64,000 nt of DNA from Bacteroidota bacterium (GCA_016702705.1 JADJDM010000002.1:1-64000); one strand, 5' to 3'. Positions 1-8,520 are shown, counted from the first letter of the stretch. Translations and numbers: made by a program. The notes: a model not told the origin generated them from the letters alone.

Positions 1-612
1 TGGATGCAAAATCAATTTGGATTATATTGATAATGCAAATTTACTTTTGAATGAAGAGATTGAAGCTGATTTGATTCAAGGTAAAGGCTGCGCTTTAGGA
101 GTTATTTATAAAAAGAACAAAGGAAAATTGACAGGTTGGATAGTTATACTTTATCTCGCACTGAAAGAAAATTCAGGACTTAGCAAAGATGAATGGTATT
201 TCTCGTTACGACCGACCACATAATATGAATATAACTGCTTTTACGAGTTAAGCAAACGTTGGTCTTTTGGTGGAAACTTTGTTTTAACAAGTGGAACTCC
301 AGCTATAACTTTCCCGAATAAAATATGAAGTGCAAGGTTATACAGTTACTGATAATACAACGAAAAAGAAATAGTTTTAGAAACACACCTTATCACCGTT
401 TAGATTTATCGCCAACACTTACTCCACGTAAAAATGATAAACGTAAATGGAAGAGCAATTGGGTGTTTAGTGTTTATAATGTTTATAATCGTCAAAATGC
501 ATTTTACTATTTTCTTCCGTCCTAATGAAAACAATCCATTGCAAACGGAAGCAATTAGGTATCAATTGTAGGAACAATAATTCCTTCGGTAACTTATAAT
601 TTTAGTTTTTAA
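1..612 (+). pseudogene. TonB-dependent receptor, C-terminal fragment, frameshifted
   Basis: This is the last part of an outer-membrane TonB-dependent receptor. The broken reading frames, read in order, give typical late-barrel strands: RPHNMNITAFYELSKRW, then GGNFVLTSGTP, then NTPYHRLDLS, then WVFSVYNVYNRQNAF, and finally IIPSVTYNFSF followed by a stop at 610-612. An aromatic last residue is usual for beta-barrels. At least four small indels break the frame, and the 5' part lies outside the window. The DUF4249 lipoprotein immediately downstream is the usual partner of this receptor class, so the pair was probably an uptake system for an unknown ligand. It could be a real pseudogene or a correct gene with sequence errors. 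Confidence 0.75.
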
Positions 613-624
613 TAAAAATAAAAC

Positions 625-1538
625 ATGAAAATATTTTAAAATAATTATTGGATTTACTTTTTGATTGGACTAAGTTCATGCGAAAAGTAGTGAAGGTTGA
701 TGCTAGAAGGAGAAACCTTGTTAGTGGTAGATGCTTGGATAAACGATAAGCCAGGCTCGCAAACCGTTAGATTAACTACTACAGCGTTTGTTTTTACAAT
801 GGGAAAATACACCTGTAGCTATTGGAGCAACAGTTAGCCTAACGGATTTAAACAATGGAAAAAACATATTCTTTTAATGAAGTTTTAGGACAGGAAATTA
901 TGTTTTTATTCCAACTTCAACCGATACATTGTGTGTTGTTGGGCATCAGTATTCATTAGCAATCTCTTATAAGGAAATTTTATACTTCAATGTCAACGCT
1001 AAACAGGAACAACTAACCAATTGATAACTGTTGGATATGATAGAGTAACAGATATTGGTAGTACAACTGTAAAGGTTATTATGCTTGGTTGTTTGGAAAA
1101 GACCAACCAAATGGAAAGGATTATTATTGGATTAAGTCTTACAAAATGGTGGTGCTCTACCATTCTAATGCAATAAATGTTTGCGAAGATGGTGGTGGAG
1201 TAATGGAACTGATGGATTATGTTTATTCCGCCTAATGCATACTTTAATGTAATACCTGGAGATAAATACCTTCAATAAATGATGTTTATACGGTTGAAGT
1301 ACATTCATTAAACAAAGCTTATGAATACATGATTCAACTTACTACACAATTAAATAATAGTCAAGCAGGTTTATTTTGCTGTAACACCTGAGAATTTGCG
1401 TACGAATATAAATCCAGTAAACTCAAATGCGCGCGTGCTTTAGGTTGGTTTAATGGGAATGGTTAGTTCTAAATCATTTATTTGTTTAGATATTCTTACG
1501 AAGATATTTATGCAGGTGGTTATTATTACTGTCCATAA
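625..1538 (+). pseudogene. DUF4249 lipoprotein, frameshifted
   Basis: The reading starts with a lipoprotein signal (MKIF, a hydrophobic stretch, then GLSSCEK) and continues with ETLLVVDAWINDKPGSQTVR and AIGATVSLTDLNNGK, the opening pattern of DUF4249 proteins. The end reads NSNARALGWF and VSSKSF, the family's C-terminal pattern. Many indels split the frame, so no open frame covers it. The gene begins 12 nt after the TonB receptor stop, the common receptor/lipoprotein layout in Bacteroidota. The lipoprotein is expected at the outer membrane, where it may bind the substrate of the receptor. The biochemical function of DUF4249 is not known to me. Confidence 0.7.
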
Positions 1539-1539
1539 T

Positions 1540-2013
1540 TTATTTTCTTATTGCATAAACTAATTCATCAAGGTATTCTCCGTTTTTAAAAATCACTTTT
1601 TCAAAAGCTTCTAATTTAAATCCACATTTTTCTAGTACTTTTTTGTGATGCAAACGTTTGTTCCAAATGGACGAGCGAAAACACGATTGATGTCATAAGT
1701 GGTAAAAGCAAAATCAATCATTTGTTTAATTGCCCCGCTTACAATTCCCTTGCCCCAGTATGCCTCGCCAAGCCAATATCCAAGCTCCGCATTCTTTTTC
1801 ATAATGTCTTTGAGGGTGAATGCCAATGCCACCAACCGCTTTTCCATCAACATCGATTGCAAAAATGTGAATGGGGATTATCCTTTGTTGCCATTTCAAT
1901 AAATTAATTTTCCTTTGTGTAGGGTGAGGAAATCCATCTGTCATAAGTTTAGCAATGTTTGGATTGTTAGCATAATGTACCAAGCTTTCCAAATCATTTA
2001 GGGTGAAATTCAT
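1540..2013 (-). pseudogene. GNAT family N-acetyltransferase (RimJ/RimL-like), frameshifted
   Basis: Two overlapping frames and a third tail reconstruct a GNAT fold of about 160 residues: MNFTLNDLESLVHYANNPNIA (N-terminal helix region), VDGKAVGGIGIHP (central strands), AELGYWLGEAYWGKGIVSGA (acetyl-CoA loop and the typical YWGKG motif), NRVFARPFGTN, and VLEKCGFKLE to LVYAIRK at the end. Such enzymes transfer acetyl from acetyl-CoA to an amine or to protein N-termini; the substrate here is unknown. Two indels break the gene, one near 1800 and one near 1640. The residues on each side still match the family, which fits recent damage or sequencing error. Confidence 0.75.
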
Positions 2014-2181
2014 TATTTATTGTTTTTGCAAAAATATGACATTAAAGATAATTCATTAGTTAACTATAATTGATTTTTTCTCTGAACTATCTGCAATTTA
2101 AACGAAAAATTTATTCTGGAAGCAATAAGTATTAATTTGTTTTTCTTAACACTTGTTTAACTATTTGCCATTTTAAAAGCA

Positions 2182-2189
2182 TACTTTTG
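2182..2189 (+). promoter_or_regulatory. TAnnTTTG -7 element upstream of marC-like gene
   Basis: TACTTTTG lies 26 nt before the ATG at 2216. It matches the Bacteroidota -7 consensus TAnnTTTG. I see no clear TTTG at the expected 19-21 nt upstream. Confidence 0.45.
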
Positions 2190-2215
2190 TACTCAAATTA
2201 CGAATAGCATGGTTT

Positions 2216-2825
2216 ATGAGAATTTCATTAATTTTTACGGGTTTTATTTCCCTTTTCTCACTAATTAATCCATTGGGAGCGCTCCCAGTGTTTATTTCAC
2301 TTACAACTGGTTATGAAGAAAAACTGCGCAACCAACAAATAAGGAAGACATGCATTTATATTGTTGCTATTTGTGTCATCTCATATTTTGCTGGAACCTA
2401 TATTTTAAATTTTTCGGGATTTCGATTAATGCACTTAAAATTGCTGGTGGAATAATTATTTCGTTCAGCATTTCAGTTATTAAACTCAAAACATAAAAGT
2501 GATGTAGATATTAAAATGAAAGAAGAGTCTTCAAAAAAGAAGATATTTCCTTTACGCCACTCGCAATGCCTTTATTGGCTGGACCTGGTTCTATTTCTTA
2601 CCTAATTAATTTGTCAATTGGGACCCAAGCTTAGAAGGGAATATTATGATTATCTCAGCTATTCTGTTAGTAGCTTTATCTATTTACATATTGTTTAACG
2701 TAGGGCCAAGAATTATCTCTTACATGGGGCAAGCAGGTTTAACTGCCATGTCGAAAATTATGGGCTTTTTAGTTTTAGCAATTGGTATCCAAATGATAAC
2801 AAGTAGTTTGTTTGTATCGTCCTGA
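2216..2825 (+). pseudogene. MarC family integral membrane protein, frameshifted and abutting an IS element
   Basis: The N-terminus (FTGFISLFSLINPLGALPVF) is the MarC/YhgN signature with the first membrane segment and the NP(L/I)G motif. After an indel near 2430 the second segment reads ALKIAGGII, later LAMPLLAGPGSISYLI (the conserved PLLAGPG motif), and the last segments YILFNVGPRIISYMGQAG and IMGFLVLAIGIQMI. At least three indels interrupt it. The stop codon TGA at 2823-2825 lies inside the inverted repeat of the IS3 element, so insertion replaced the native last few codons. MarC proteins are inner-membrane proteins of unclear function. Confidence 0.8.
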
Positions 2826-2864
2826 AAAAAGTTGACACGGATTAGATTATAAAATTACAATAAA

Positions 2865-3716
2865 TTAAACCTCGGAAGATAAAACTTTCGAGGTTTTTTT
2901 CTTCCACCTTTTAAGCTCTACTTTTTGTTGTTTATGGGCTTGATTAGGTGTTAGCATTTCACAACTTAAGTGTGGCCTCTCTTCATTGTAAATGTTTATA
3001 GATTCTTTTATTACATTCATGGCTTGAAGATGATTAGTAAAACCTTCTATTATCAAAAACTCATATTTTAATATTCCGTTAATCCTCTCTGCTATTGCGT
3101 TTTCATAAGGGTCTCCATTCTCCGTCATACTTATTTTTATGTCATTTTTCTTTAGCTTTTCGATATAATCAGCAGAGCAATATTGCAAACCTCTATCAGA
3201 ATGATGTATTAATTCGTGTGCATATTTTCTATTTTTTAATGCCATTTCTAATGCATTTAAAGGCCCAGTTGCGCTAAGATTTTCTAATAATTCATAACCC
3301 ATTATTTTCTTTGAATAAGCATCCGTAATCAAACTTAAGTATTCGTGACCTTTATTAGTTTTTATGTAAGTAATATCGCTAACCCATAATTGCTCTGGTT
3401 TTGTAAGCTTTATATCCTTAGTATGATTAGGATACTTTTTCATCCAGTGCTTGGAGTTCGTTGTTTTTACATAACTTCTCTTTGGTCTTACAAGTAAATG
3501 TTCTGCTCTTAAAAAATCAAATAGCACATCTCTTCCTATTTTGATATTCAATAAACCTAATTCATCTTTAATTAGATAATAAAGTTTACGAGTGCCTATT
3601 CTGGGCATCCTGCAACGAATACGAACTACCATTTCTCGAACTACTAGAAGTTCTTCGCTCCGTTTTATTCTATCCGACTTATACTTGTAATAGGCTTGGC
3701 GACTAAGCCCAAACAA
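2865..3716 (-). CDS. IS3-family transposase OrfB (DDE integrase domain)
   Basis: This is the catalytic half of the IS3 transposase, about 283 residues from the TTG at 3716. It has the HTH_21-like region (RIGTRKLYYLIKDELG) followed by an rve integrase core with the three DDE residues in WVSDITYIKT, IHHSDRGLQY and ENAIAERING. The C-terminus NIYNEERPHLSCEMLTPNQA is the usual end pattern. The frame is open upstream of the TTG as far as the slippery site at 3779, and the residues there (PIIGIKGICSLFGLSRQ) also look like normal IS3 OrfB, so it is most likely made only as an OrfAB fusion by -1 frameshifting. Confidence 0.93.
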   Translation of the reverse strand: MFGLSRQAYYKYKSDRIKRSEELLVVREMVVRIRCRMPRIGTRKLYYLIKDELGLLNIKIGRDVLFDFLRAEHLLVRPKRSYVKTTNSKHWMKKYPNHTKDIKLTKPEQLWVSDITYIKTNKGHEYLSLITDAYSKKIMGYELLENLSATGPLNALEMALKNRKYAHELIHHSDRGLQYCSADYIEKLKKNDIKISMTENGDPYENAIAERINGILKYEFLIIEGFTNHLQAMNVIKESINIYNEERPHLSCEMLTPNQAHKQQKVELKRWKKKTSKVLSSEV

Positions 3717-3736
3717 TGAACATATTCCCTTTATTC

Positions 3737-4141
3737 CTATGATTGGGGCTTTTGCCTTTTTGATTGTTTGGGCATATACTTTTTTCTAATATCCGTTTTC
3801 AACAAATCATCTGCTATATCAATGGCTACATTTAAAACATGGACTTTTTCCTTTTCCATTAATAGTAAAGTTTCTAGTTCTTTGATTCGTTGTTCGGGAG
3901 TTTTCTTATTAGTCATGACGGGCAGTTCTTTCCAATCTAAGATACTATATTTTTTCACCCAAGTTGAAACAGTGCTATTTCCTTTAATTCCATACTTTCT
4001 ATCAGCCTGATCATAATTCAATTCACCGCGCTCTATTTCTGAGACAACTTGTAATTTAAAGGCTAAACTGTAATCTTTTTGACTACGTTTCTTCGGTTGA
4101 TTTTCTTCTGTATTCATTGATTTAGATTGTTTATGTGACAA
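3737..4141 (-). CDS. IS3-family transposase OrfA (HTH DNA-binding)
   Basis: This 134-residue protein binds the IS ends. Residues 20-75 hold a helix-turn-helix (YSLAFKLQVVSEIERGELNY, then KYGIKGNSTVSTWVKKY) and residues 85-115 a leucine-zipper-like coiled coil (RIKELETLLLMEKEKVHVLN) used for dimerisation in IS3 elements. The gene starts just inside the right inverted repeat at 4141. The stop at 3737-3739 falls after the A-AAA-AAG site, so normal translation gives OrfA and frameshifted translation gives OrfAB. Confidence 0.9.
   Translation of the reverse strand: MSHKQSKSMNTEENQPKKRSQKDYSLAFKLQVVSEIERGELNYDQADRKYGIKGNSTVSTWVKKYSILDWKELPVMTNKKTPEQRIKELETLLLMEKEKVHVLNVAIDIADDLLKTDIRKKYMPKQSKRQKPQS
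3779..3785 (-). other. Predicted -1 programmed ribosomal frameshift site (A AAA AAG)
   Basis: On the minus strand the heptamer AAAAAAG lies in phase A-AAA-AAG relative to OrfA codons (the AAG codon starts at 3781). Slipping back one base continues as V-Y-A-Q-T-I-K-K and runs without a stop into OrfB. This is the classic IS3-family signal. I did not identify a defined downstream pseudoknot. Confidence 0.8.
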
Positions 4142-4200
4142 CCTATTTCAGGACGAGAGAGTTAAACATGATAAAGCCATTGATGTAATCTTGGTGATTA

Positions 4201-5682
4201 TTAATTTTCATCTCGTCCAAAATTCATATTTTCATTTAATAATGAATTAAACAAATCTTTGAAAATTACGCCGTGGGCTAATTTATTTTTACTCAATAAT
4301 GAATGCTCAGCCATGCCATGCAGTGCAAATTCCATTAAAACAAATTTATCTGTACCCTTAACATCTGGATGGAATTTTTTAACTAACTCTTCTAAACCAT
4401 CAACAATGCTTAATGCAGAAGAATACACTTTGTCATTTTCCTTATCTAATAAATCAAGCATATTGTTTTGAGCAAACCAATTGATGATGCTTGAATAGTC
4501 AGTATGCTCTTTTTTTCTTTTTAATTTACTTGGGTCTGGGAAGTATTGAATAAATGTATTTCGAATGGCTGCTTGATTAGGTTTTTGTGCTATGATAGCC
4601 GGACCTTCTTGCTCTCCTTCATACACTAATTCTATTTTACCATTAATTGCAGGAACAGCAGAGTAAAGATCAGCGATACGCGCAAAGCTATAATCATGTT
4701 TGTTTTTAAGAAACGTAATTCAGCAGCACTTACTAAACTTTCATAAGCACTAATTGTTAAACGTGCACTCACACCACTTTTAGCATCTACAAATTCGCTT
4801 TCTAGCTTCAATAGCAATTTGTTCAACCAATGTTTTAAGTATATCCGAAACTTGAATTTGTTTTTGTTCAGCATTGAGTTTCGCTTGATTTTCGGTAATC
4901 TGTTTTGAATGTTCTATCGAACGAGGATAATGTGTTAGTATTTGAGAGCCAATACGATCTTTTAATGGTGTAACAATACTTCCTCTATTGGTATAATCTT
5001 CGGGATTTGCAGTAAATACAAATTGTAAATCTAAAGGGATACGTAAATTAAATCCCCTAATTTGCACATCACCTTCTTGAAGAATATTAAATAATGCAAC
5101 TTGTAGTCTTGCTTGCAAATCGGGTAATTCATTAATTACAAAAATAAAGCGATTACTACGCGGAATTAAACCATAATGAATTACATTTTCATCAGCAAAA
5201 GATAATTTCATATTAGCAGCTTTTATCGGATCTAAGTCGCCAATTAAATCTGCAACACTTACATCTGGTGTTGCTAGTTTTTCCGCAAAACGTTCTTCGC
5301 GGTGAATCCAGCTAATTGGGGTAGCATCACCTTTCTCTAAAATTAATTCTTTTGCATATTTTGAAATGGGTTGCATTGGATCATCATTGAGCGCGCTTCC
5401 AGCTACTACTGGAATGTATTCATCCAATAAATTAATTAACTGACGTGCCATTTTTGTTTTAGCTTGCCCACCTATCCCTAAAAATAAAATATTATGACGA
5501 CTTAAAATCGCTCTTTCTATTTCAGGTATTACAGTTTCTTCATATCCGTAGATACCATCAAATATAGGCTCTTGAGATTGTAATTTCTTAATCAAATTCT
5601 CTCTAAGTTCATCTTTGATGCTTAGGAATTTATAATTTGATTTCTTTAATTCACCAAGTGTTTTTATAGAAGGAGCGCTCAT
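4201..5682 (-). pseudogene. AAA+ ATPase of the MoxR/magnesium-chelatase type, frameshifted
   Basis: Three frames join into about 493 residues. The first gives MSAPSIKTLGELKKSNYKFL at the N-terminus, a P-loop-like GIGGQAKTKMARQL around residue 72, and the sensor-containing segment ARLQVALFNILQEGDVQIRG with FVFTANPEDY and PLKDRIGSQI. The second supplies the lid region (AKSGVSARLTISAYESLVSA). The third gives the C-terminal helical part up to NENMNFGRDEN. The two shifts, near 4800 and 4630, compensate each other, so the total length is a multiple of three. In this family the ATPase works with a VWA protein, and the VWA gene lies directly upstream with a 1-nt gap. The client process is unknown. 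Confidence 0.75.
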
Positions 5683-5683
5683 G

Positions 5684-6725
5684 TTAAACTTTTTTTCTTT
5701 TGTTGTTTGTATAATCTCTAAAAATCATTTCGCCTAAACCTTTTAAGCCCGTAAAGTATGCTTTTACCTTGATTAGCATCAGTAAATTCATCTATAAAAT
5801 TTTGAAGGTACCTATCATTGGCAACCATGAAGGTTGTAATTTCTATTTTACTTCTTTTGCAAGCAGCAGCAAGTGTTAAACATTTATTAACGATACGTCG
5901 GTCCAAACCATTACTATTCATGTAGTATTCACCGTTTTCTTTTAGGCAAGAAGGTTTACCATCCGTAATCATAAATATTTGTTTATTGCTGGCTTTCTTT
6001 TTTCGTAATATCGACATTGCCAATTCTAAACCAGCAACCGTATTTGTATGAAATGGTCCAACTTGCAAATAAGGAAGGTCTTTTAATTTAATTGGCCAAG
6101 CATCGTTTCCAAATACAATAATTTCTAGACTATCTTTTGGATATTTTCTTTTATCATTTCGGCCATCGCCATGGCAACCATTTTAGCAGGAGTAATTCTA
6201 TCTTCTCCGTAAAGAATCATGCTGTGGCTAATGTCAATCATTAAAACCGTTGAGGTTTGTGATTTATATTCTCTTTCGGCAACTAGTAAATCATTCTCAG
6301 TTAATTTGAAATCATCGAAACCATTGTTAATTTGAGCTTGTTTAATAGATTCAATCATTTCGATACTTTGGGGTGAATCTCCAAATTCAAACGCTCTTAA
6401 GTCGCTGCTTGTTTCATCACCATTTTTACCAGTAAATTTTGTTTTATGATTTCCTGATGCGCCTTTTTTTAGTTTCCCCAAAATATGTTCTAATGCGTTA
6501 TTTTTTTTATCTCTGAGGTAACCACGTTTTTTCAGCTCATCAATAAAATCATCAATGGTATAATCTTTATTGGTAAGTTCGTATTCCTTATCCAATTCTT
6601 TCATCCAGTCTAATGCTTCTTCAACATCACCACTGGTATGCGTAATGAGCTGCTTAAAATTTTAAACAACTCATCAAATTTTGATTTAGTTTCAGCCGTG
6701 AAATGTAAAAGCGATATCCTAACAT
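5684..6725 (-). pseudogene. VWA domain protein (MoxR/chelatase partner), frameshifted
   Basis: The reconstructed protein starts MLGYRF at 6725, then FTAETKSKFDELFKI, THTSGDVEEALDWM, and LDKEYELTNKDYTIDDFI. The VWA domain has the MIDAS motif DISHSM (in VLMIDISHSMILYGEDRITP), a threonine region HTNTVAGLELAM and the third motif FMITDGKPS. The C-terminus reads FTGLKGLGEMIFRDY and stops at 5684-5686, just ahead of the ATPase start. At least four indels break it: near 6700, near 6660, near 6100 and near 5740. Together with the AAA+ gene it forms a chaperone-like metal-insertion or assembly pair. Confidence 0.75.
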
Positions 6726-6863
6726 TTGTGATTTTTTACTCTCCCAAATTTCGGTATTTAATCTACAAAACGCTGTTAAATAAATGTAAATCGGTTGGAA
6801 TAAATATATAATGTTGAAGAAATTAACTTGGTTAGAAATGTTTGATAAACAAGATGTTTTTAG

Positions 6864-6937
6864 TGGAGAATACCGGATTCGAACCGGTCACCTCTTCACT
6901 GCCAGCGAAGCGCTCTAGCCAAATGAGCTAATTCCCC
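6864..6937 (-). tRNA. tRNA-Ala (anticodon GGC)
   Basis: The minus strand folds as a cloverleaf. The acceptor GGGGAAT pairs with ATTCTCC (one G-U), the D arm reads TAGCTCATTTGGCTAGAGC, the anticodon loop CTGGCAG gives anticodon GGC, and the T arm is ACCGG-TTCGAAT-CCGGT. CCA is not encoded. Confidence 0.95.
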
Positions 6938-6946
6938 TTTTATTTG

Positions 6947-7018
6947 TGGCTCCGCTCAGAATCGAACTGAGATCAAACGTTTAGGAAACGCTTATTCTAT
7001 CCATTGAACTACGGTGCC
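6947..7018 (-). tRNA. tRNA-Arg (anticodon CCT)
   Basis: Cloverleaf on the minus strand. The anticodon loop TTCCTAA gives CCT, and the T arm is CTCAG-TTCGATT-CTGAG. The acceptor arm GGCACCG against CGGAGCC has an A-A mismatch at pair 4-69 (plus-strand position 6951), where a normal copy would pair. It ends 9 nt from tRNA-Ala, so the two are probably one transcript. Confidence 0.9.
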
Positions 7019-7094
7019 ATATAAGAACTATGCAAATTTAGGCTTTCTATTGAATTAACCTATAAAACCAATAAATCACAAATAAAACCTGAAA

Positions 7095-7138
7095 GTGACT
7101 TATGTTACATTTAAAACTACACTCTTGTCGTAAATTTG
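7095..7138 (+). promoter_or_regulatory. Promoter with Crp/Fnr-like box at -41.5
   Basis: GTGACTTATGTTAC (7095-7108) is a GTnAC-N4-GTTAC inverted repeat of the Crp/Fnr type. TAAATTTG (7131-7138) is a consensus -7 element only 4 nt before the ATG at 7143. If transcription starts at that ATG, the box is centred at -41.5, the standard class II activator position. A twin arrangement occurs upstream of 8510 on the other strand. Confidence 0.65.
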
Positions 7139-7142
7139 ATGT

Positions 7143-7388
7143 ATGAAAAGTATATTAAGTAATTGGAATCTGTTTAGATTTATTCGTTTGGGTCTTGGAG
7201 TATTTATTTTAGTTCAAGGTATCATGACTGGAGATAAATTTTCATTAATACTTGGCTCGTTGTTTACCTTGATGCCAGTGTTTAATGTTGGTTGCTGCGG
7301 AGCAGGTGGATGTGGGGTGAATTATAAAAATGATAGTACTAATAACGAAAAAGAAATTAGCTATGAAGAAGTGGTTGACAAAAAATAA
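7143..7388 (+). CDS. Small membrane protein with CCGAGGC cysteine motif
   Basis: This is an 81-residue protein with two membrane segments (about residues 10-28 and 32-50) joined by a short loop (GIMTGDKF), in the manner of the YgaP/DUF2892 small inner-membrane family. A cysteine-rich stretch VGCCGAGGCGV (about residues 50-60) could bind a metal or thiol ligand. The tail is polar. It overlaps the next gene by 26 nt and shares its promoter with it. I do not recognise a named family; the metal-linked role is inferred from the cysteines and from the HMA domain next door. Confidence 0.75.
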   Translation: MKSILSNWNLFRFIRLGLGVFILVQGIMTGDKFSLILGSLFTLMPVFNVGCCGAGGCGVNYKNDSTNNEKEISYEEVVDKK

Positions 7389-7839
7389 ATTTTACTTTTT
7401 AGGCGGTGCAATTGGTGGACTAGCAGGATTTTTATATTGGAGACTTATCGGTTGCTCCAGCGGTTCATGTGCAATTACCTCAAGCCCTATAAATAGTACA
7501 ATCTATTTCGCAACAATGGGAGCATTGTTTGTAAACATAATTAAAAAGAAAATAAACCTAAACAACAACAACATGACAACTGAAACAATTATTGTAGAAA
7601 ACATCAAATGTGCAGGTTGTATGACCAGCATTAAAGATGGCTTAATGAAATTAAGCGGAGTAAAAACAGTAGAAATTAATAAGGAGGAAGAAAAGGTAAC
7701 TATTAGCGGAGAAAATTATAAACGCGAAGAAGTTATTGCAAAGCTTTCATCTATGGGTTATCCAGAAAGTGGGCACAATGATTTAATGCATAAAGCTAAA
7801 TCTTACGTGAGTTGTGCAATCGGAAAAATGAGTAGTTAA
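7363..7839 (+). CDS. DUF6132-like membrane segment fused to a heavy-metal-associated (HMA) domain
   Basis: This is a protein of about 158 residues from the ATG at 7363. Residues 1-60 carry two membrane helices with the DUF6132 pattern GGLAGFLYWRLIGCSSGSCAI and PINSTIYFATMGALF. Residues 75-145 form an HMA domain with the copper-binding motif KCAGCMTSI and the following strands VKTVEINKEEEKVTI and VIAKLSSMGY. A polar linker (KKKINLNNNN) joins them, ending at an ATG that would be a natural start for a separate HMA protein. Loss of one A in the linker would create a stop, so this may be a true fusion or an indel artefact. It probably acts in metal trafficking at the inner membrane. Confidence 0.75.
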   Translation: MKKWLTKNKFYFLGGAIGGLAGFLYWRLIGCSSGSCAITSSPINSTIYFATMGALFVNIIKKKINLNNNNMTTETIIVENIKCAGCMTSIKDGLMKLSGVKTVEINKEEEKVTISGENYKREEVIAKLSSMGYPESGHNDLMHKAKSYVSCAIGKMSS

Positions 7840-7930
7840 ACTGATTGCTTTCCAAAAGAAAGTGATTGCAAAAAGTAATTCTCGATGTTAAGAGAATGTC
7901 GAAAAATTCGGAGTAAAAGTCTAACGCACT

Positions 7931-7990
7931 TTCTCGACTGCGCTCGAAATGACAACGCACGCACAGTGTCAGTTCGAGCGCAGTCGAGAA
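7931..7990. repeat. Intergenic long hairpin (palindromic repeat element)
   Basis: TTCTCGACTGCGCTCGAA at 7931-7948 is repeated exactly as its reverse complement at 7973-7990. The pairing extends inward by six more bases with one mismatch, around a 12-nt loop. It lies between convergent genes and its GC content is higher than its surroundings. Similar CGACTGCGCTCGA-type palindromes are scattered between genes in many Bacteroidota genomes, so it is most likely a dispersed repeat that may also terminate transcription from both sides. Confidence 0.8.
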
Positions 7991-8092
7991 CTAGACGTAT
8001 TGAAATTTTCATTTCATAGTCTGCGCTCAAAGAAACATGTTTTGAACAAATTAATTTTTGAGAGAAACTTTTTTTGTTTTTAAAATGCAGGA

Positions 8093-8299
8093 TTATTTAT
8101 CCTTTGGGCAGGTGTTTATTCCGAAAGGTAAGTAAAGTGGACAAAAGCTAATTAAACTCGTTAACACAAATACTCCAGCTAATACTAAAAGCACTATGCC
8201 TAGTGTACCAGTTACTATTCCTGTAAAGTAAAGAACTGCCACAACTGCAGCTATTAATATTCTAACAATTTTGTCGATGTTTCCCATGTTCTTTTTCAT
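8093..8299 (-). CDS. DUF2892 family small inner-membrane protein (copy 1)
   Basis: A 68-residue protein that opens MKKNMGNIDKIVRILIA, the DUF2892 signature, with two membrane helices (about 12-30 and 34-54) and a conserved FCPLYLPFGINTC end holding two cysteines. The whole family domain is present at normal length. It lies 10 nt downstream of a paralogue and probably shares its transcript. The function is unknown; relatives are found fused to rhodanese domains or beside sulfur and metal genes. Confidence 0.88.
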   Translation of the reverse strand: MKKNMGNIDKIVRILIAAVVAVLYFTGIVTGTLGIVLLVLAGVFVLTSLISFCPLYLPFGINTCPKDK

Positions 8300-8309
8300 A
8301 CTTTTCGAT

Positions 8310-8510
8310 TTAGTGTTTGTGACTGTTGATTTTAATTATTTTGTATAGTGGACAAAAACCAAGCGAACTGCTTAACAGGAATAATTCGGCAATAATTAAT
8401 GAGTTAATGGCGAGTTTTCCCGAAATAAGTTGGGTTAAACAAATTACAGCAATTAGCATAGCTATTAGTGCTCTTGCCATTCTATCAGTATCTCCAAGAT
8501 TTTTCTTCAT
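8310..8510 (-). CDS. DUF2892 family small inner-membrane protein (copy 2)
   Basis: A 66-residue paralogue of the neighbouring gene: MKKNLGDTDRMARALIAMLI, two membrane helices and a FCPLYKIIKIN end. It has only one of the two C-terminal cysteines of copy 1. I chose the ATG at 8510 rather than an upstream start because the family begins MKKN(L/M)G and because a -7 element sits at 8521-8528. It is the first gene of a two-gene tandem duplication. Confidence 0.85.
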   Translation of the reverse strand: MKKNLGDTDRMARALIAMLIAVICLTQLISGKLAINSLIIAELFLLSSSLGFCPLYKIIKINSHKH

Positions 8511-8520
8511 ATCTCTTCTG

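Larger units (their letters stand above)
2817..4156 (-). mobile_element. IS3-family insertion sequence (about 1.34 kb)
   Basis: The element is bounded by imperfect terminal inverted repeats. The left end reads TCGTCCTGAAAAAAGTTGAC from 2817. The right end, read inwards from 4156 on the minus strand, gives TCGTCCTGAAATAGGTTGTC. Inside are two minus-strand frames in the IS3 arrangement, orfA and orfB, linked by a candidate -1 frameshift site. I found no convincing 3-4 bp target duplication: GTA lies left of the repeat and GAG right of it. Both transposase frames are open even though nearly every neighbouring gene is broken, so this copy may be recent and active, or its sequence may be better polished because it is multicopy. 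Confidence 0.9.

Noticed and set aside
1699..1907. Plus-strand frames opposite the GNAT gene
   Set aside because: They mirror the conserved acetyltransferase on the other strand and have no start or domain evidence.
7836..8030. Open frame of 64 codons on the minus strand
   Set aside because: It runs through the intergenic hairpin, has no recognisable protein features and is explained by the palindrome.
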